Source of the DNA: Denitratisoma oestradiolicum
GTDB taxonomy: Bacteria > Pseudomonadota > Gammaproteobacteria > Burkholderiales > Rhodocyclaceae
Assembly: GCF_902813185.1 (NCBI RefSeq)
Contig: NZ_LR778301.1
Span: 186,001 to 250,000, forward strand
Reading direction: 5' to 3'
DNA length: 64,000 nt
The notes beneath the pieces are model-generated. The model saw only the letters and a list, made by a program, of their open reading frames with translations, ran no database searches and was not told the origin of the DNA. The translations under genes and the position numbers were made by a program. This document shows positions 45,675 to 54,940 of the stretch, piece by piece (position 1 is the stretch's first letter; each line of letters begins with the position of its first letter).

Positions 45675-47080
45675 GCCGCCGTCTCTACACCTGCGTTGTC
45701 TTCCTGCTGCTGCCTTGGGCGCTGCTGCATCTGCTGTTGCGCAGCCGGCGCCAGCCGGAATACCGCCGCCACTGGGCCGAGCGCTTCGGTTTCTACCGGC
45801 GGGTGCCGCGCCGCATGGCCGCCCAAAGGCGCGGCAGCGTTATCCGGCGAACCGCTGTCACCCCCTCCCTCGGGGAGGGGGCCGGGGGGCGGGCTCTCCA
45901 ATTTCCCACGGGGTTCGCGGAGCGAACCCCCTCCCTCGGGGAGGGGGCTGGGGGGCAGGCACCATTGATTTGGCTCCATGCCGTTTCCGTAGGCGAGACC
46001 CGTGCCGCCCAGCCCCTGGTGGCTGCCCTTCGGCAACGCTATCCCGAACACCGCATTCTCATCAGCCACATGACCCCCACGGGGCGTCAGACCAGCATGG
46101 AGATTTTCGGCGAGACGGTGGAGCGTTGCTATCTGCCCTACGACACGCCCGGGGCCGTGGCCCGCTTCCTCGACCACTGGCAGCCGGACTTCGGCCTGGT
46201 GATGGAAACCGAGCTGTGGCCCAACCTGATCGCCACCTGCCGCCGCCGGGGCATCCCCCTGCTGCTGGCCAACGGCCGCCTCTCGGCCCGCTCCGCCCGC
46301 CGCTACGGCCGCTTTCCAGTCCTGGTGGCCGAGGCCCTGGCCGGGCTGGCGGGAATCGCGGCCCAGGCCAGCGCCGACGGTGAGCTTCTCGCTGATCTGG
46401 GGGCCAAGGACGTGGCGGTGCTGGGTAACGTCAAGTTCGACATTACCCCCCCGCCGGAACTGCTGGCCCTGGGGGCGGACTTCCGCACTCGTATCGGCCC
46501 CCGGCCGGTGTTCCTCTGCGCCAGCACCCGGGAAGGAGAAGAGGTGCTGATTCTCGATGCCTGGCGCGGCCGGCCGGACCGGGGCGATACCCTGCTGCTG
46601 CTGGTGCCGCGTCATCCCCAGCGCTTCGACGAAGTGGCGGCCCTGGTGCTGGATCGGAGTCTGCGAATGCAGCGCCGCTCCGACGAGGCGGCCGTGGCGG
46701 CCGATGCCGAAGTCTGGATCGGCGACAGCCTGGGGGAAATGTTCGCCTACTACGCTGCCTGCGATGTCGCCTTCATCGGCGGCAGCCTGCTGGACTACGG
46801 CTGCCAGAACCTGATCGAGGCCTGTGCCGTGGGCCGGTCGGTGCTGATCGGCCCCTCCACCTTCAATTTTGCCGAGGCCGCCGCCAAGGCTATCGAAGCC
46901 GGCGCCGCACGGCAGGTGCAGGATATGACGCAACTGCTGGATACGGCCCTGGCCCTGCTCGCAGACACTGATTGCCGTGAGGCCATGAGCCGTGCCGGTA
47001 GTCAGTTCGCCGCCACCCATCGGGGCGCCACGGCGCGGACGATGACGTGGCTGGAAGGGGTATTGGCGCGGGGGAAGTAG
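45671..47080 (+). CDS. waaA: Kdo transferase carrying an in-frame repeat insertion
   Basis: A 469-residue protein, about 45 residues longer than E. coli WaaA. It has an N-terminal membrane anchor (LYTCVVFLLLPWALLHLLL), HAVSVGETRAAQPL with the catalytic Glu, HMTPTGRQT, METELWPNLIA, ANGRLSARSARRY and GSLLDYGCQNLIEA. Between ERFGFYRR and PLIWLHAVSVGE, where relatives have a short linker, there are about 50 residues with two PSLGEGAGG units encoded by palindromic repeats. The frame stays open, so a functional protein is likely. GTG 45671 overlaps the waaC stop. Confidence 0.94.
   Translation: MSRRLYTCVVFLLLPWALLHLLLRSRRQPEYRRHWAERFGFYRRVPRRMAAQRRGSVIRRTAVTPSLGEGAGGRALQFPTGFAERTPSLGEGAGGQAPLIWLHAVSVGETRAAQPLVAALRQRYPEHRILISHMTPTGRQTSMEIFGETVERCYLPYDTPGAVARFLDHWQPDFGLVMETELWPNLIATCRRRGIPLLLANGRLSARSARRYGRFPVLVAEALAGLAGIAAQASADGELLADLGAKDVAVLGNVKFDITPPPELLALGADFRTRIGPRPVFLCASTREGEEVLILDAWRGRPDRGDTLLLLVPRHPQRFDEVAALVLDRSLRMQRRSDEAAVAADAEVWIGDSLGEMFAYYAACDVAFIGGSLLDYGCQNLIEACAVGRSVLIGPSTFNFAEAAAKAIEAGAARQVQDMTQLLDTALALLADTDCREAMSRAGSQFAATHRGATARTMTWLEGVLARGK
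45813..45957 (+). repeat. Family C palindromic repeat inside waaA
   Basis: Begins atggccgccc, continues to cggcgaaccgctgtc as in the array at 15722-15940, then a hairpin accccctccctcggggaggg at 45860, an inner hairpin gttcgcggagcgaac, and a second near-identical C/G-rich hairpin from 45926. It is translated as linker residues without a stop. Confidence 0.85.
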
Positions 47081-47173
47081 CGGGAGGTGAGCAGTTCCGG
47101 GGTGCCCAGGGACGTACTGCAGCGGCGCCTCCAGGGCTGAGGTAACTCTAACTCTCCGCCTAAAGACCGGACA

Positions 47174-47707
47174 TCAATCGTCCATGCAGCGGAGCTGGTC
47201 CCCGAAGAAGGTGCAATTGGAGTAGTCCCGGGGCGGGTTCAGATCGTAGAGTCTGGCGGCGATTGCCCTTTCGTACTCCGCCACGCGCCGGGCGCCATTC
47301 TTGTTGTCTTTCAGGGCGGCGAAGAACAGATTGATCAGCTCGGTTTCCTTGGCCTCGAATTGGGCCGCCGAAACCAGGCCCTTGGCGTAGAAGCGCCAGC
47401 TTCGCGCCAGTTCGGCCAATACCGGTGGCAGGAAGGGGCGGCCACAATCACCCCAGCTGGTGTAACTGAGTACCCGGTAGTAGAAGTCCCGCGGGGTTTC
47501 CCCGGTTTCGGTACCAGGGAGGTAATCGCGGTTCCATTTGACGAGGTCCGGAGAACAGTTCCCGGCTTGCTCGATATAGGCGCCCAAGGTCCGCAGGGGC
47601 ACGTCCGATACCTGGGCCAGCGTCGGCAGACTCCACAGGTGGAGCAGGATCGTCAGCAAGGCCCCAGCGGACCGAGAGGTCCGTTCGAGGCCGATACGGG
47701 AAGGCAT
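47174..47707 (-). CDS. Secreted protein of unknown function
   Basis: A 177-residue protein with a signal peptide (cleavage near TLAQ). The mature part has four cysteines (GNC, GDC, SNC, LRC), compatible with two disulfides, and mixed helical sequence (FEAKETELINLFFAALKDN). I recognise no family. It starts 9 nt after the TolC-like gene's stop on the same strand. Confidence 0.75.
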   Translation of the reverse strand: MPSRIGLERTSRSAGALLTILLHLWSLPTLAQVSDVPLRTLGAYIEQAGNCSPDLVKWNRDYLPGTETGETPRDFYYRVLSYTSWGDCGRPFLPPVLAELARSWRFYAKGLVSAAQFEAKETELINLFFAALKDNKNGARRVAEYERAIAARLYDLNPPRDYSNCTFFGDQLRCMDD

Positions 47708-47716
47708 GGGATGCCG

Positions 47717-49048
47717 TCAGTCGAACAGCCCGTTGATCGCCGTCAGATCGTCCTCGGCCAGGCTTCCGGCGGCGGCCTTCAGGCGCAGCAAGGCGAGCAG
47801 GGTGTCGAGGCGGGCGCGGGAGAGCCGCTGCCGGGTGTCAAAGTACTGGCTCTGGGCATTCAGAACTTCGATATTGGTGCGCACTCCCACCTCGAACCCC
47901 AGCTTGTTGGAATCCAGGGCCGACTGGGAGGAAATCAGGGCGGCCTCCAGGGCCTTGACCTGGGACAGGCCGGCGCTGACGCCCAGATAGGCCTGGCGGG
48001 CCTGGAGGGCCGCGCTGTGGCGGGCGTTGTCCAGGTCGGCCTGGGCCTTGTTCTTCAAGGCCACGGACTGGTCCACGGCGGAGGAGACGGCGCCGCCGGC
48101 GAATATGGGCAGGCTCAGTTGCACACCCACCGTGGTGGAGGTGAGGTCGTAGCCGGGACCACTGGCTCCCGCCAGGAAAGCCCCGGTCTGGGAACTGCGG
48201 CCCCGATTGGCTATCAGGTCCAGGGCGGGGAGGTGGCCGGCGCGCTGCTTGGAAATTTCCTGCTCGCTGACACCCAACTGGGCCAGGGCCGCCCGGACGC
48301 CGGCATAGGCCTGCTCGGCGGATGTACTCCACTGTTCCATGTTGTCCGGCTGGGGCGCGGGAATGGCGGCGCCCTTGCGCAGGGGTTTGAGGGCGTCGTA
48401 TTCCTTGCCGGCCAGGAGGCGCAGTTGCTGATGCTTCACCAGCAGGTCGTTGCGGGCGACGATCTCCTGGGCCGTGGCCAGGTCGAAACGGGCCTGGGCG
48501 TCATGGACCTCGACCACGGTCTTGGTGCCCACCTCAAAGGCTCGCTTGGCCTCTTCCAGTTGCTCGGTGATGGCCTTGCGGCCGGCTTCCGCCGCCTCCA
48601 GGGCCTCGCCGGCCTGGAGTACATCGAAATAGGCCTGGGCGGCGCGCAATATCAGGTCCTGTCGGGCCAGGTCGAATTGGGCCTCGGCCTGGGCCACCCG
48701 GTACTGGGCCTGGTTGTAGCCGGCCCAGCGCTCCCAGCGGAACAGGGGCTGGGACAGGGAAACGTTCCAGCCGCTGGTGTGATAGCTGGTTCCCGCGTCC
48801 TGAGCTGGGGAGTGGCGGTGGTAATCCAGTTCCGTGCGGCCATTGCTGGCGCTGGCGGCGATGGTGGGCAGCAGGCCTGCCCGGCCCTGGGGCAGGGCTT
48901 CCCGACCGGCTTCGACGCCGGCCCGGGCCGCGGCGAACTGGGCATCGTAGGCCGCCGCGTCCCGATAGACCGCCAGCAGGTCCGCGCTCTGGGCGGTGCC
49001 GGCCGACAGGCCGAGGGCGAGCAGCAGGGGGCGGACTTTTATCTTCAT
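47717..49048 (-). CDS. tolC: TolC family outer-membrane efflux channel
   Basis: A 443-residue protein with signal peptide and two TolC/OEP repeats. The first repeat holds long helical sequence with AQAYFDVLQAGEALEAA; the second has GVQLSLPIFAGGAVSSAVDQ and ARQAYLGVSAGLSQVKALE. It forms the trimeric outer-membrane duct for type I secretion and RND pumps; the RND operon at 50.1-54.2 kb is a likely partner. ATG 49048 has GAGAG upstream; 49060/49063 are alternatives. Confidence 0.94.
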   Translation of the reverse strand: MKIKVRPLLLALGLSAGTAQSADLLAVYRDAAAYDAQFAAARAGVEAGREALPQGRAGLLPTIAASASNGRTELDYHRHSPAQDAGTSYHTSGWNVSLSQPLFRWERWAGYNQAQYRVAQAEAQFDLARQDLILRAAQAYFDVLQAGEALEAAEAGRKAITEQLEEAKRAFEVGTKTVVEVHDAQARFDLATAQEIVARNDLLVKHQQLRLLAGKEYDALKPLRKGAAIPAPQPDNMEQWSTSAEQAYAGVRAALAQLGVSEQEISKQRAGHLPALDLIANRGRSSQTGAFLAGASGPGYDLTSTTVGVQLSLPIFAGGAVSSAVDQSVALKNKAQADLDNARHSAALQARQAYLGVSAGLSQVKALEAALISSQSALDSNKLGFEVGVRTNIEVLNAQSQYFDTRQRLSRARLDTLLALLRLKAAAGSLAEDDLTAINGLFD

Positions 49049-49059
49049 GGGGACTCTCA

Positions 49060-49383
49060 TCAATAGGTGGGCATGGCCGGATCGACGCTGCGTGCCCAGG
49101 CGGCGACGCCGCCGCTCAGGTTGTGCAGGTGGGGAAAGCCCCGCTGCTCCAGAAACATCGCCACTTGAAAACTGCGGGCGCCGTGATGGCAGATCACCAC
49201 GATGTCCGCCTCCAGGTCCAGCTCGTCAAGCCGGTTTGGCACGGTGGCCATCGGCATGGGCTGGGACCCATCGATGCGGCATAAATCGAACTCCCAGGGT
49301 TCCCGCACGTCCAGCAGCGTGGGGCGGGGACGGCCGGAATCGGCCAGCCACTGGGCGAGTTGCTCGGGAGTGATCTGCTGCAT
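49060..49383 (-). CDS. Single-domain rhodanese-like protein
   Basis: A 107-residue rhodanese domain with LLDVREPWEFDLCRIDGS and the active-site loop VICHHGARS (Cys in CxxGxR). It transfers sulfane sulfur. It sits between pcm and tolC, with only short gaps, so probably co-transcribed. Confidence 0.93.
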   Translation of the reverse strand: MQQITPEQLAQWLADSGRPRPTLLDVREPWEFDLCRIDGSQPMPMATVPNRLDELDLEADIVVICHHGARSFQVAMFLEQRGFPHLHNLSGGVAAWARSVDPAMPTY

Positions 49384-49394
49384 GATGGGTGGTG

Positions 49395-50048
49395 TCAGAA
49401 CTGGAAGGCCGGCGGGGCCGTGCCACCTGTCAGGGGTGCGGCTACGGTTTCCAGCAGGGTCTGGGTGGCATGGCCGCCTTCGCCGACGCGGGTGATCACC
49501 TGGGCCTGCATGGCGGGGCCGGGGCCGACGATGGCAAACAGCCGGCCACCGGGTTTCAACTGGTCCAGCAGGGCGCGGGGCACGGCGTTCACCGAGCCGG
49601 AGAGCATGATGGCGTCAAAGGGGCCGAAAGCGGGCAGGCCGGTCAGGCCATCCCCCTGTTCCACCGATACATTGGCAATGCCGGCCCGGCTGAGGTTGGC
49701 TCGGGCCGTGGCGGCCAGGGCCGGCACGGCTTCCACGCTCCACACCTGGTCGGCGATGGTTGCCAGCAGGGCGGCCATGTAGCCGCTGCCGGTGCCCACT
49801 TCCAGCACCTTGGCGTGCTTGTCCAGTTGCAGGGCCTGGAGGGCATGGGCCTCGATTTGAGGGATTAGCATGGTGGCCCCGTGGCCGAGGGGGATTTCCG
49901 TATCTGCGTAGGCGAAATTACGGTAGGCGGCGGGGACGAAATCCTCGCGCTTGAGTTTGAACATGGCGTCGAGCACGTCCGGGTTCGACACCCCCCAGGG
50001 GCGGACCTGTTGTTCGACCATGTTGTAACGGGCTTGTTCTAGATTCAT
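49395..50048 (-). CDS. pcm: Protein-L-isoaspartate O-methyltransferase
   Basis: A 217-residue methyltransferase with MVEQQVRPWGV at the start, the SAM motif VLEVGTGSGYMAALLA and the family block PLGHGATMLIPQ. It repairs isoaspartyl residues. It leads a pcm-rhodanese-tolC run of the same strand. SD GGAG precedes the ATG. Confidence 0.93.
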   Translation of the reverse strand: MNLEQARYNMVEQQVRPWGVSNPDVLDAMFKLKREDFVPAAYRNFAYADTEIPLGHGATMLIPQIEAHALQALQLDKHAKVLEVGTGSGYMAALLATIADQVWSVEAVPALAATARANLSRAGIANVSVEQGDGLTGLPAFGPFDAIMLSGSVNAVPRALLDQLKPGGRLFAIVGPGPAMQAQVITRVGEGGHATQTLLETVAAPLTGGTAPPAFQF

Positions 50049-50060
50049 CGCGGCTCCAGC

Positions 50061-50088
50061 TTTATATCAGTGAATTCTAATATTTAAA
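50061..50088 (-). promoter_or_regulatory. Possible sigma70-type promoter of pcm
   Basis: On the minus strand TTTAAA (50088-50083), a 16-nt spacer and TATAAA (50066-50061) lie just before pcm. The 75-nt gap is strikingly AT-rich for this genome. The -35 match is weak. Confidence 0.35.
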
Positions 50089-50123
50089 CGAGGATAGCAG
50101 AAAAATACTGCGTGCATTCTAGC

Positions 50124-53100
50124 TCAGGCCTCCTTGCCCACCCGGAACCAGGCGGCGTAGAGGGCTGGCAGGAACAGGCAGGTGAGGGCCGTGGCGGCCA
50201 GCAGTCCGCCCATGATGGCGATCGCCATGGGGCCCCAGAACAATTGCCGGGTCAGGGGCACCATGGCCAGCATGGCGGCGACGGCGGTCAGCGTGATGGG
50301 CCGGAAACGTCGCACCGTGGCGCCGATGATGGCCTCCCGACGCCCCTTGCCGGCCTGCTCGTCGCGCTGAATCTGGTCCACCAGGATCAGGGAGTTGCGG
50401 ATGATCATGCCGGTCAGGGCAATCACCCCCAGGTTGGCGACGAAGCCGTAGGGGGCCTGGAACAGCAGCAGGCTGGCGGTGACGCCTATCATGCCCAGGG
50501 GGGCGGACAGCATCACCAGGGTGGTCAGGCTGAAGCTCTGCATCTGCATCATCACCAGGGTGAGGATTACCGCAGTGGCGACGGGAAGCACGGCGAAGAT
50601 GGATTTTTCCATCTTCGCAGATTCGTTGATGATGCCGCCGACCAGGATGCGATAGCCTGGGGGCAGTTGGGCCCTCAGTGCCTTGAGGCGGGGATCGAGC
50701 AATTGGGACACGGTGGGCGCTTCCATCCGTGGATCGGCCACATCGGCCCGCACGATGATTGTGGGCAGGCGGTCCCGGCGTCCGATTACTGCCTCCTCCA
50801 GCACGGGTATCAGATGTGCTACCTGGGCCAGAGGCACGTGACGGCCTTCCCGGGTGATGATGTCCAGGGCGGGCAGATGCTCCAGGGAACTGCGTTCCTC
50901 GGTTGGGGCTCGCCATACCACGTCGATCAGCCGGTCGTCCTCCCGCAGGCGGGTGATCACAGCCCCCTGAAGCCAACCCTGGAGGGTCTGCGCCACTTCC
51001 TGGGTGGACACGCCCAGGGCCTGGGCACGAGCCTGATCGATCTCGATCCGGAATGCCTTGGCCTTTTCGTTCCAGTCCAGATTCACGTCCCGCACCAGGC
51101 CGCTTGCCCGCATGATGTCCGCCATCTGTCCGGCGATGCGGCGCACGGTCTCCACATCCTCGCCGGAGATGCCGAACTGCACCGGATAGCCCACTGAGGG
51201 ACCGGCGGCCAGTTGATTGACTCTTACCCGCAGATGGCCGAAGCCCCCGTCGGTGGCGTCGAAACGCTGTTGCAGCCTTTTCATCAGGGCATCCCGCTGG
51301 GCCAGGCTCTTGCTGGTTATCACCAGTTGGGCATAGGCGTCGCTGGGCAGTTGTTGCTCAATGGTGAGGATGAAGCGCGGCGCCCCGACACCCACGTAGG
51401 AAGCGACCCGGAGTACATCCGGATCGCCCTCCAGCAGTTTTTCGATTTTCGCTACCTCCTTTTCCGTCGCCTGGAGAGAGGACCCCTGGGGCAGATAGAC
51501 ATGGACCAGCAGTTCCAGTCGTGTGGAGATGGGAAAGAAATTGCGCTGCACCAGGCCGAAGGCGGCCAGGGACAAAGCGAAAATGATCAGGGTACCAATG
51601 ATCACCCGCCAGCGATGATCCACGCACCAGGCAATGACGGAATTCAGCCGGCGGTAGAAGGGGGTGTCGTAGATGTCTTCACCATGGGTAGCGGCCCGAG
51701 TCTTGAGCTTTTCAGAATCCAGCAGGCGGTAACCCAGATAGGGAGTGAACACCACCGCCACAATCCATGACATCAATAGAGCCGATGTCACCACCACGAA
51801 CATGGAGCCGGCGTATTCCGACACGTTGGAGTTGGCCAGGAAGATCGGCAGGAAGCCGCCAGCCGTTACCAGGGTGCCGGAGAGCATGGGGAAGGCGGTG
51901 GAGGTATAAGCAAAGGTGGCGGCCTGAAAGCGGTCCAGACCCTGCTCCATCTTCACCACCATCATTTCCACGGCGATGATGGCATCATCCACCAGCAAAC
52001 CCAGGGCGATGATAAGGGAGCCGAAGGAGATGCGGTGCAGGGTCACGTCGAAATACTGCATCAGCATCAGGGTGCCTCCGAGCACCAGGGGGATGGACAG
52101 GGCCACCACCAGACCCGTGCGCCAGCCCAGACTGAAGAAGGAGACTGCCAGCACCACCAGGATGGCCTCCAGCAGGGAGGTGATGAACAGTCGGGTGGAG
52201 TTCCTCACCACCTCTGCCTGGTTGCTGACCTCCCGCACTTCGATGCCGCGGGGCAGCATCGCCTCCAGCTTCTTCAGTTCCCTGGCCACATCGGCGCCCA
52301 GGGTCACCACATTGGCCCCGTCGGCCATCACCACGGCGATGCCCACTGCGGGTTGGCCGCCGAGGCGCATCCGGGGTTCTCCGGGCTCTGCCAGGCCGCG
52401 CCGTACCGTGGCGATGTCACCCAGGCGGAACTGGCGTCCCTGGACTGCGATGAGGCTGTTCTGCACGTCTTCCACGCTGGACAGGGCGCCACTGACGCTC
52501 AGCTGAACCCGGTCCCGGGTCGTGTCGATGAAGCCCGCTGGGGTGACGGTGTTTTGCCGGCCCAGAGTCTGAAATATCTGGGCTGGCGCGATGCCCAGGG
52601 CTGCCAGACGACTGGCCGGGACCTCCACGTAGATTTTTTCCGAGCGCACTCCCAGCAGGTGCACTTTTTTTACCGCCGGCACCTGCTTCAGCTCCCGGGC
52701 CAGGCGGTCGGCGTGGTGGCGAAGCCGTGGCAGGTCGTGGTCTTCGCTGGTCAGGGCATAGATCAGCACGTCGGTGTTGTCGAACTCGTCGTTGGCGTAG
52801 GGGCCACTCACACCCTCCGGCAACAAGGGCCGGAGATCGTCCAGCTTGTGACGTACCGAGGACCACATCTCTGGCACATTCTTGGTTGCCACGGCGCCGG
52901 ACAGCACCAGGATTACCTGGGACTCGCCGGGCCGGGACATGGAGCTGATTTCATCTACATGGGGCATCTCCTGCAAGGTCTGCTCGATGCGGTTGGTGAC
53001 CTGCTGCTCCATCTCCCGTGCAGTCGCCCCCGGCCAGTAGGTCTGGATGGCGATGATCTTGAGGGAGAACACCGGGTCCTCGTCCCGGCCCATGGTGAGG

Positions 53101-53201
53101 TAGGAAAAAACACCCCCCAGCAGCAGGATTCCCATCAGGTAGAGCACCATCTGGGGATGGCGCAGGGCCCAGGCGGAGAGGTTTGGGGCCTTCATGGGCA
53201 T
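50124..53201 (-). CDS. RND family efflux permease
   Basis: A 1025-residue AcrB-type inner-membrane pump. It has an N-terminal helix, two large periplasmic regions and the proton-relay aspartates in GLLVDDAIIAVE in the first half. NPEMWSSVR-like and GRDEDPVFSLK sequences point to the VexF/TriC-like single-permease branch. The start ATG overlaps the adaptor stop (ATGA). It works with the adaptor and probably the nearby TolC. Confidence 0.95.
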   Translation of the reverse strand: MPMKAPNLSAWALRHPQMVLYLMGILLLGGVFSYLTMGRDEDPVFSLKIIAIQTYWPGATAREMEQQVTNRIEQTLQEMPHVDEISSMSRPGESQVILVLSGAVATKNVPEMWSSVRHKLDDLRPLLPEGVSGPYANDEFDNTDVLIYALTSEDHDLPRLRHHADRLARELKQVPAVKKVHLLGVRSEKIYVEVPASRLAALGIAPAQIFQTLGRQNTVTPAGFIDTTRDRVQLSVSGALSSVEDVQNSLIAVQGRQFRLGDIATVRRGLAEPGEPRMRLGGQPAVGIAVVMADGANVVTLGADVARELKKLEAMLPRGIEVREVSNQAEVVRNSTRLFITSLLEAILVVLAVSFFSLGWRTGLVVALSIPLVLGGTLMLMQYFDVTLHRISFGSLIIALGLLVDDAIIAVEMMVVKMEQGLDRFQAATFAYTSTAFPMLSGTLVTAGGFLPIFLANSNVSEYAGSMFVVVTSALLMSWIVAVVFTPYLGYRLLDSEKLKTRAATHGEDIYDTPFYRRLNSVIAWCVDHRWRVIIGTLIIFALSLAAFGLVQRNFFPISTRLELLVHVYLPQGSSLQATEKEVAKIEKLLEGDPDVLRVASYVGVGAPRFILTIEQQLPSDAYAQLVITSKSLAQRDALMKRLQQRFDATDGGFGHLRVRVNQLAAGPSVGYPVQFGISGEDVETVRRIAGQMADIMRASGLVRDVNLDWNEKAKAFRIEIDQARAQALGVSTQEVAQTLQGWLQGAVITRLREDDRLIDVVWRAPTEERSSLEHLPALDIITREGRHVPLAQVAHLIPVLEEAVIGRRDRLPTIIVRADVADPRMEAPTVSQLLDPRLKALRAQLPPGYRILVGGIINESAKMEKSIFAVLPVATAVILTLVMMQMQSFSLTTLVMLSAPLGMIGVTASLLLFQAPYGFVANLGVIALTGMIIRNSLILVDQIQRDEQAGKGRREAIIGATVRRFRPITLTAVAAMLAMVPLTRQLFWGPMAIAIMGGLLAATALTCLFLPALYAAWFRVGKEA

Positions 53202-54235
53202 CAGAACTTGCGATCGGTGTAGCGCAGTTTTTCCCCGGCATGGACCTTATGCACCCCTGCGGCCACGACCCGCTCACCCGGGGTGAGGTCCCCGCTGATC
53301 CAGGCAGCGTCATCGCCCCAGCGCAGCACCTGCACCGGGCGCAGGGTCGCCGTACCGTTGTTGGCAACGACCCAGACGGCCGCGCCGGTCTTGCCGGGTT
53401 CCTGCTGGAAAATGGCGCCATGGGGCAAGCGCAGTTGCTTGGAGGTCTCCCGGTGCAGGTCCACCGTTGCCGTCATGCCCAGGCCGATGGTGTCGTCGCC
53501 GTCCGTGAGGCTGACCCGGGCGTCGTAGCTGCGGGTGGCGGAATCCGCAGCGCCAGCGATTTCCCGTACACGGCCCCGGTATTCCCGACCAGGGATCGCC
53601 CAGAGCCTGACCAGAGCCAGGTCGCCAGACTGGACGAAGACCCGATCGGACTCGGGTATCTGGAAGGCGATTTCCCGCTCTCCAGCAGGTGCCAGACGCA
53701 ACACTGGCTGGCCCGGGGCCAGCACTTGGCCGGGTTCCGCCATGATGGCCGACACGATGCCGGCGCGATCGGCCACCAAGGTGGTATAGGTCCGTTGATT
53801 GCGGGCAAGGGTCGCTTGGGCCTCGGCTGCCCGATAGGTGACTTCCCTGGCCTCCAGGGCTGCGGGGCTGACGAAATTCTGTTCCCTTAATTCGCGGAAG
53901 CGCCCCAGGTCTGCTGCTGCCAGATCCCGCTGGGCCGCCGCCTGGGCGTATTGCTGGGCGGCGTCGGCATCATCCAGTCGGGCCAGGGGTTGGCCGGCCC
54001 GAACCGTGGCACCGGGATCCACCAGTCTGGCCAGCAGTTTGCCTCCGACCCGAAAGGATAGCGTTGCCTCCTGGCGGGCGCGTACTTCACCGCTGTATTC
54101 CTGCCTGACCCGGGCCGCACCGGTGCCGACTACCAGAGTTTCCACCATGCGGTCTGCCGCCGGCGCTGCATTCTGCTCTCCACAGCCTGCCAGCGTCAGG
54201 CAACACAAGACAGAGATCAGCCAGGGCCGCATCAT
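53201..54235 (-). CDS. RND efflux periplasmic adaptor lipoprotein
   Basis: A 344-residue membrane-fusion protein. It carries a lipoprotein signal with lipobox LTLAGC, the barrel/lipoyl halves (YSGEVRARQEATLSFRVGGK and AGIVSAIMAEPGQVLAPGQP) and a hairpin between them. It links permease and TolC. Two adjacent ATGs (54235, 54232) are possible starts. It follows tetR by 17 nt. Confidence 0.94.
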   Translation of the reverse strand: MMRPWLISVLCCLTLAGCGEQNAAPAADRMVETLVVGTGAARVRQEYSGEVRARQEATLSFRVGGKLLARLVDPGATVRAGQPLARLDDADAAQQYAQAAAQRDLAAADLGRFRELREQNFVSPAALEAREVTYRAAEAQATLARNQRTYTTLVADRAGIVSAIMAEPGQVLAPGQPVLRLAPAGEREIAFQIPESDRVFVQSGDLALVRLWAIPGREYRGRVREIAGAADSATRSYDARVSLTDGDDTIGLGMTATVDLHRETSKQLRLPHGAIFQQEPGKTGAAVWVVANNGTATLRPVQVLRWGDDAAWISGDLTPGERVVAAGVHKVHAGEKLRYTDRKF

Positions 54236-54252
54236 CTTGGGTTACGGCGGTT

Positions 54253-54903
54253 TCAGGGAGTGGGGGCGGCCAGCAGGCCGCCGTCGAAGAGCAGGGAGAG
54301 ATAGGCTTTCAAGTAATTTTCCGGGTTCTGCTCCAGGGCGCTGAAACTGCCCAGGGAGTGCCCCCATATGGATAGCATCAGGATCGGCGCGACCAGTACA
54401 TCGGTGGTGCTTTCCAGATCCACCGGGCGGAACTCCCCCTCCTCAATGCCTCGGGCCACGATGCCGCGCAGCAGTTCCCGGGCCCGAGCCGTTACCGTGT
54501 CATGGTAGTAGCGGGCTACTTCGGGGAAATTGCCGGCTTCTGCCACCATCAGCTTGAGTATGCCCACGGAGGCACCCTGGCTGGAGCGTTGCCACCAGAT
54601 GGTCAGCAGCGCTTCCAGGGCGCCCCTGGCAGATCCAGAATGCCTTGCCACCAAGGCCTCCACATCCTCCATTTCACGCAGGGTGTCTTCCTGAATGACT
54701 GCCTTGAACAGGGCTTCCTTGTTATCGAAGTAGAGATACAGGGTGCCCTTGGATACTCCTGCCCGGGCGGCAACGTCGTCCAGGCGGGTGGCGGCATAGC
54801 CCTTTTCGACGAATAGGGCCAGGGCCGCGGCCACGAGTTCTCCCGGCCGAGCTTCCTTGCGGCGTTGGCGGGGTCGGGACGCGGGGGCGGGGCGGGTAAC
54901 CAT
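54253..54903 (-). CDS. TetR family repressor of the RND operon
   Basis: A 216-residue regulator with an N-terminal HTH (ALFVEKGYAATRLDDVAARAGVSKGTLYLYF split over about 31-62) and a C-terminal TetR_C-like domain. It is the first gene of the tetR-adaptor-permease operon, so autoregulation and ligand-induced efflux are likely. The -10 box lies 7 nt before the ATG, leaving almost no leader and no SD. Confidence 0.92.
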   Translation of the reverse strand: MVTRPAPASRPRQRRKEARPGELVAAALALFVEKGYAATRLDDVAARAGVSKGTLYLYFDNKEALFKAVIQEDTLREMEDVEALVARHSGSARGALEALLTIWWQRSSQGASVGILKLMVAEAGNFPEVARYYHDTVTARARELLRGIVARGIEEGEFRPVDLESTTDVLVAPILMLSIWGHSLGSFSALEQNPENYLKAYLSLLFDGGLLAAPTP

Positions 54904-54940
54904 GCCGCTGATTATATCTAAGTAACCAATTGGTCAGTAA
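54904..54940 (-). promoter_or_regulatory. tetR-RND operon promoter with overlapping palindromic operator
   Basis: On the minus strand a perfect TATAAT (54916-54911) lies 7 nt before the tetR ATG. A palindrome TGACCAATTGGTTA (54936-54923; inner ACCAATTGGT perfect) fills the -35/-10 spacer region, a typical place for a TetR operator. The -35 match is weak. It overlaps the last codons of the upstream methyltransferase gene. Confidence 0.6.

Noticed and set aside
45578-47020. 480-codon open frame on the minus strand
   Set aside because: Antisense to waaA, compositionally a shadow frame.
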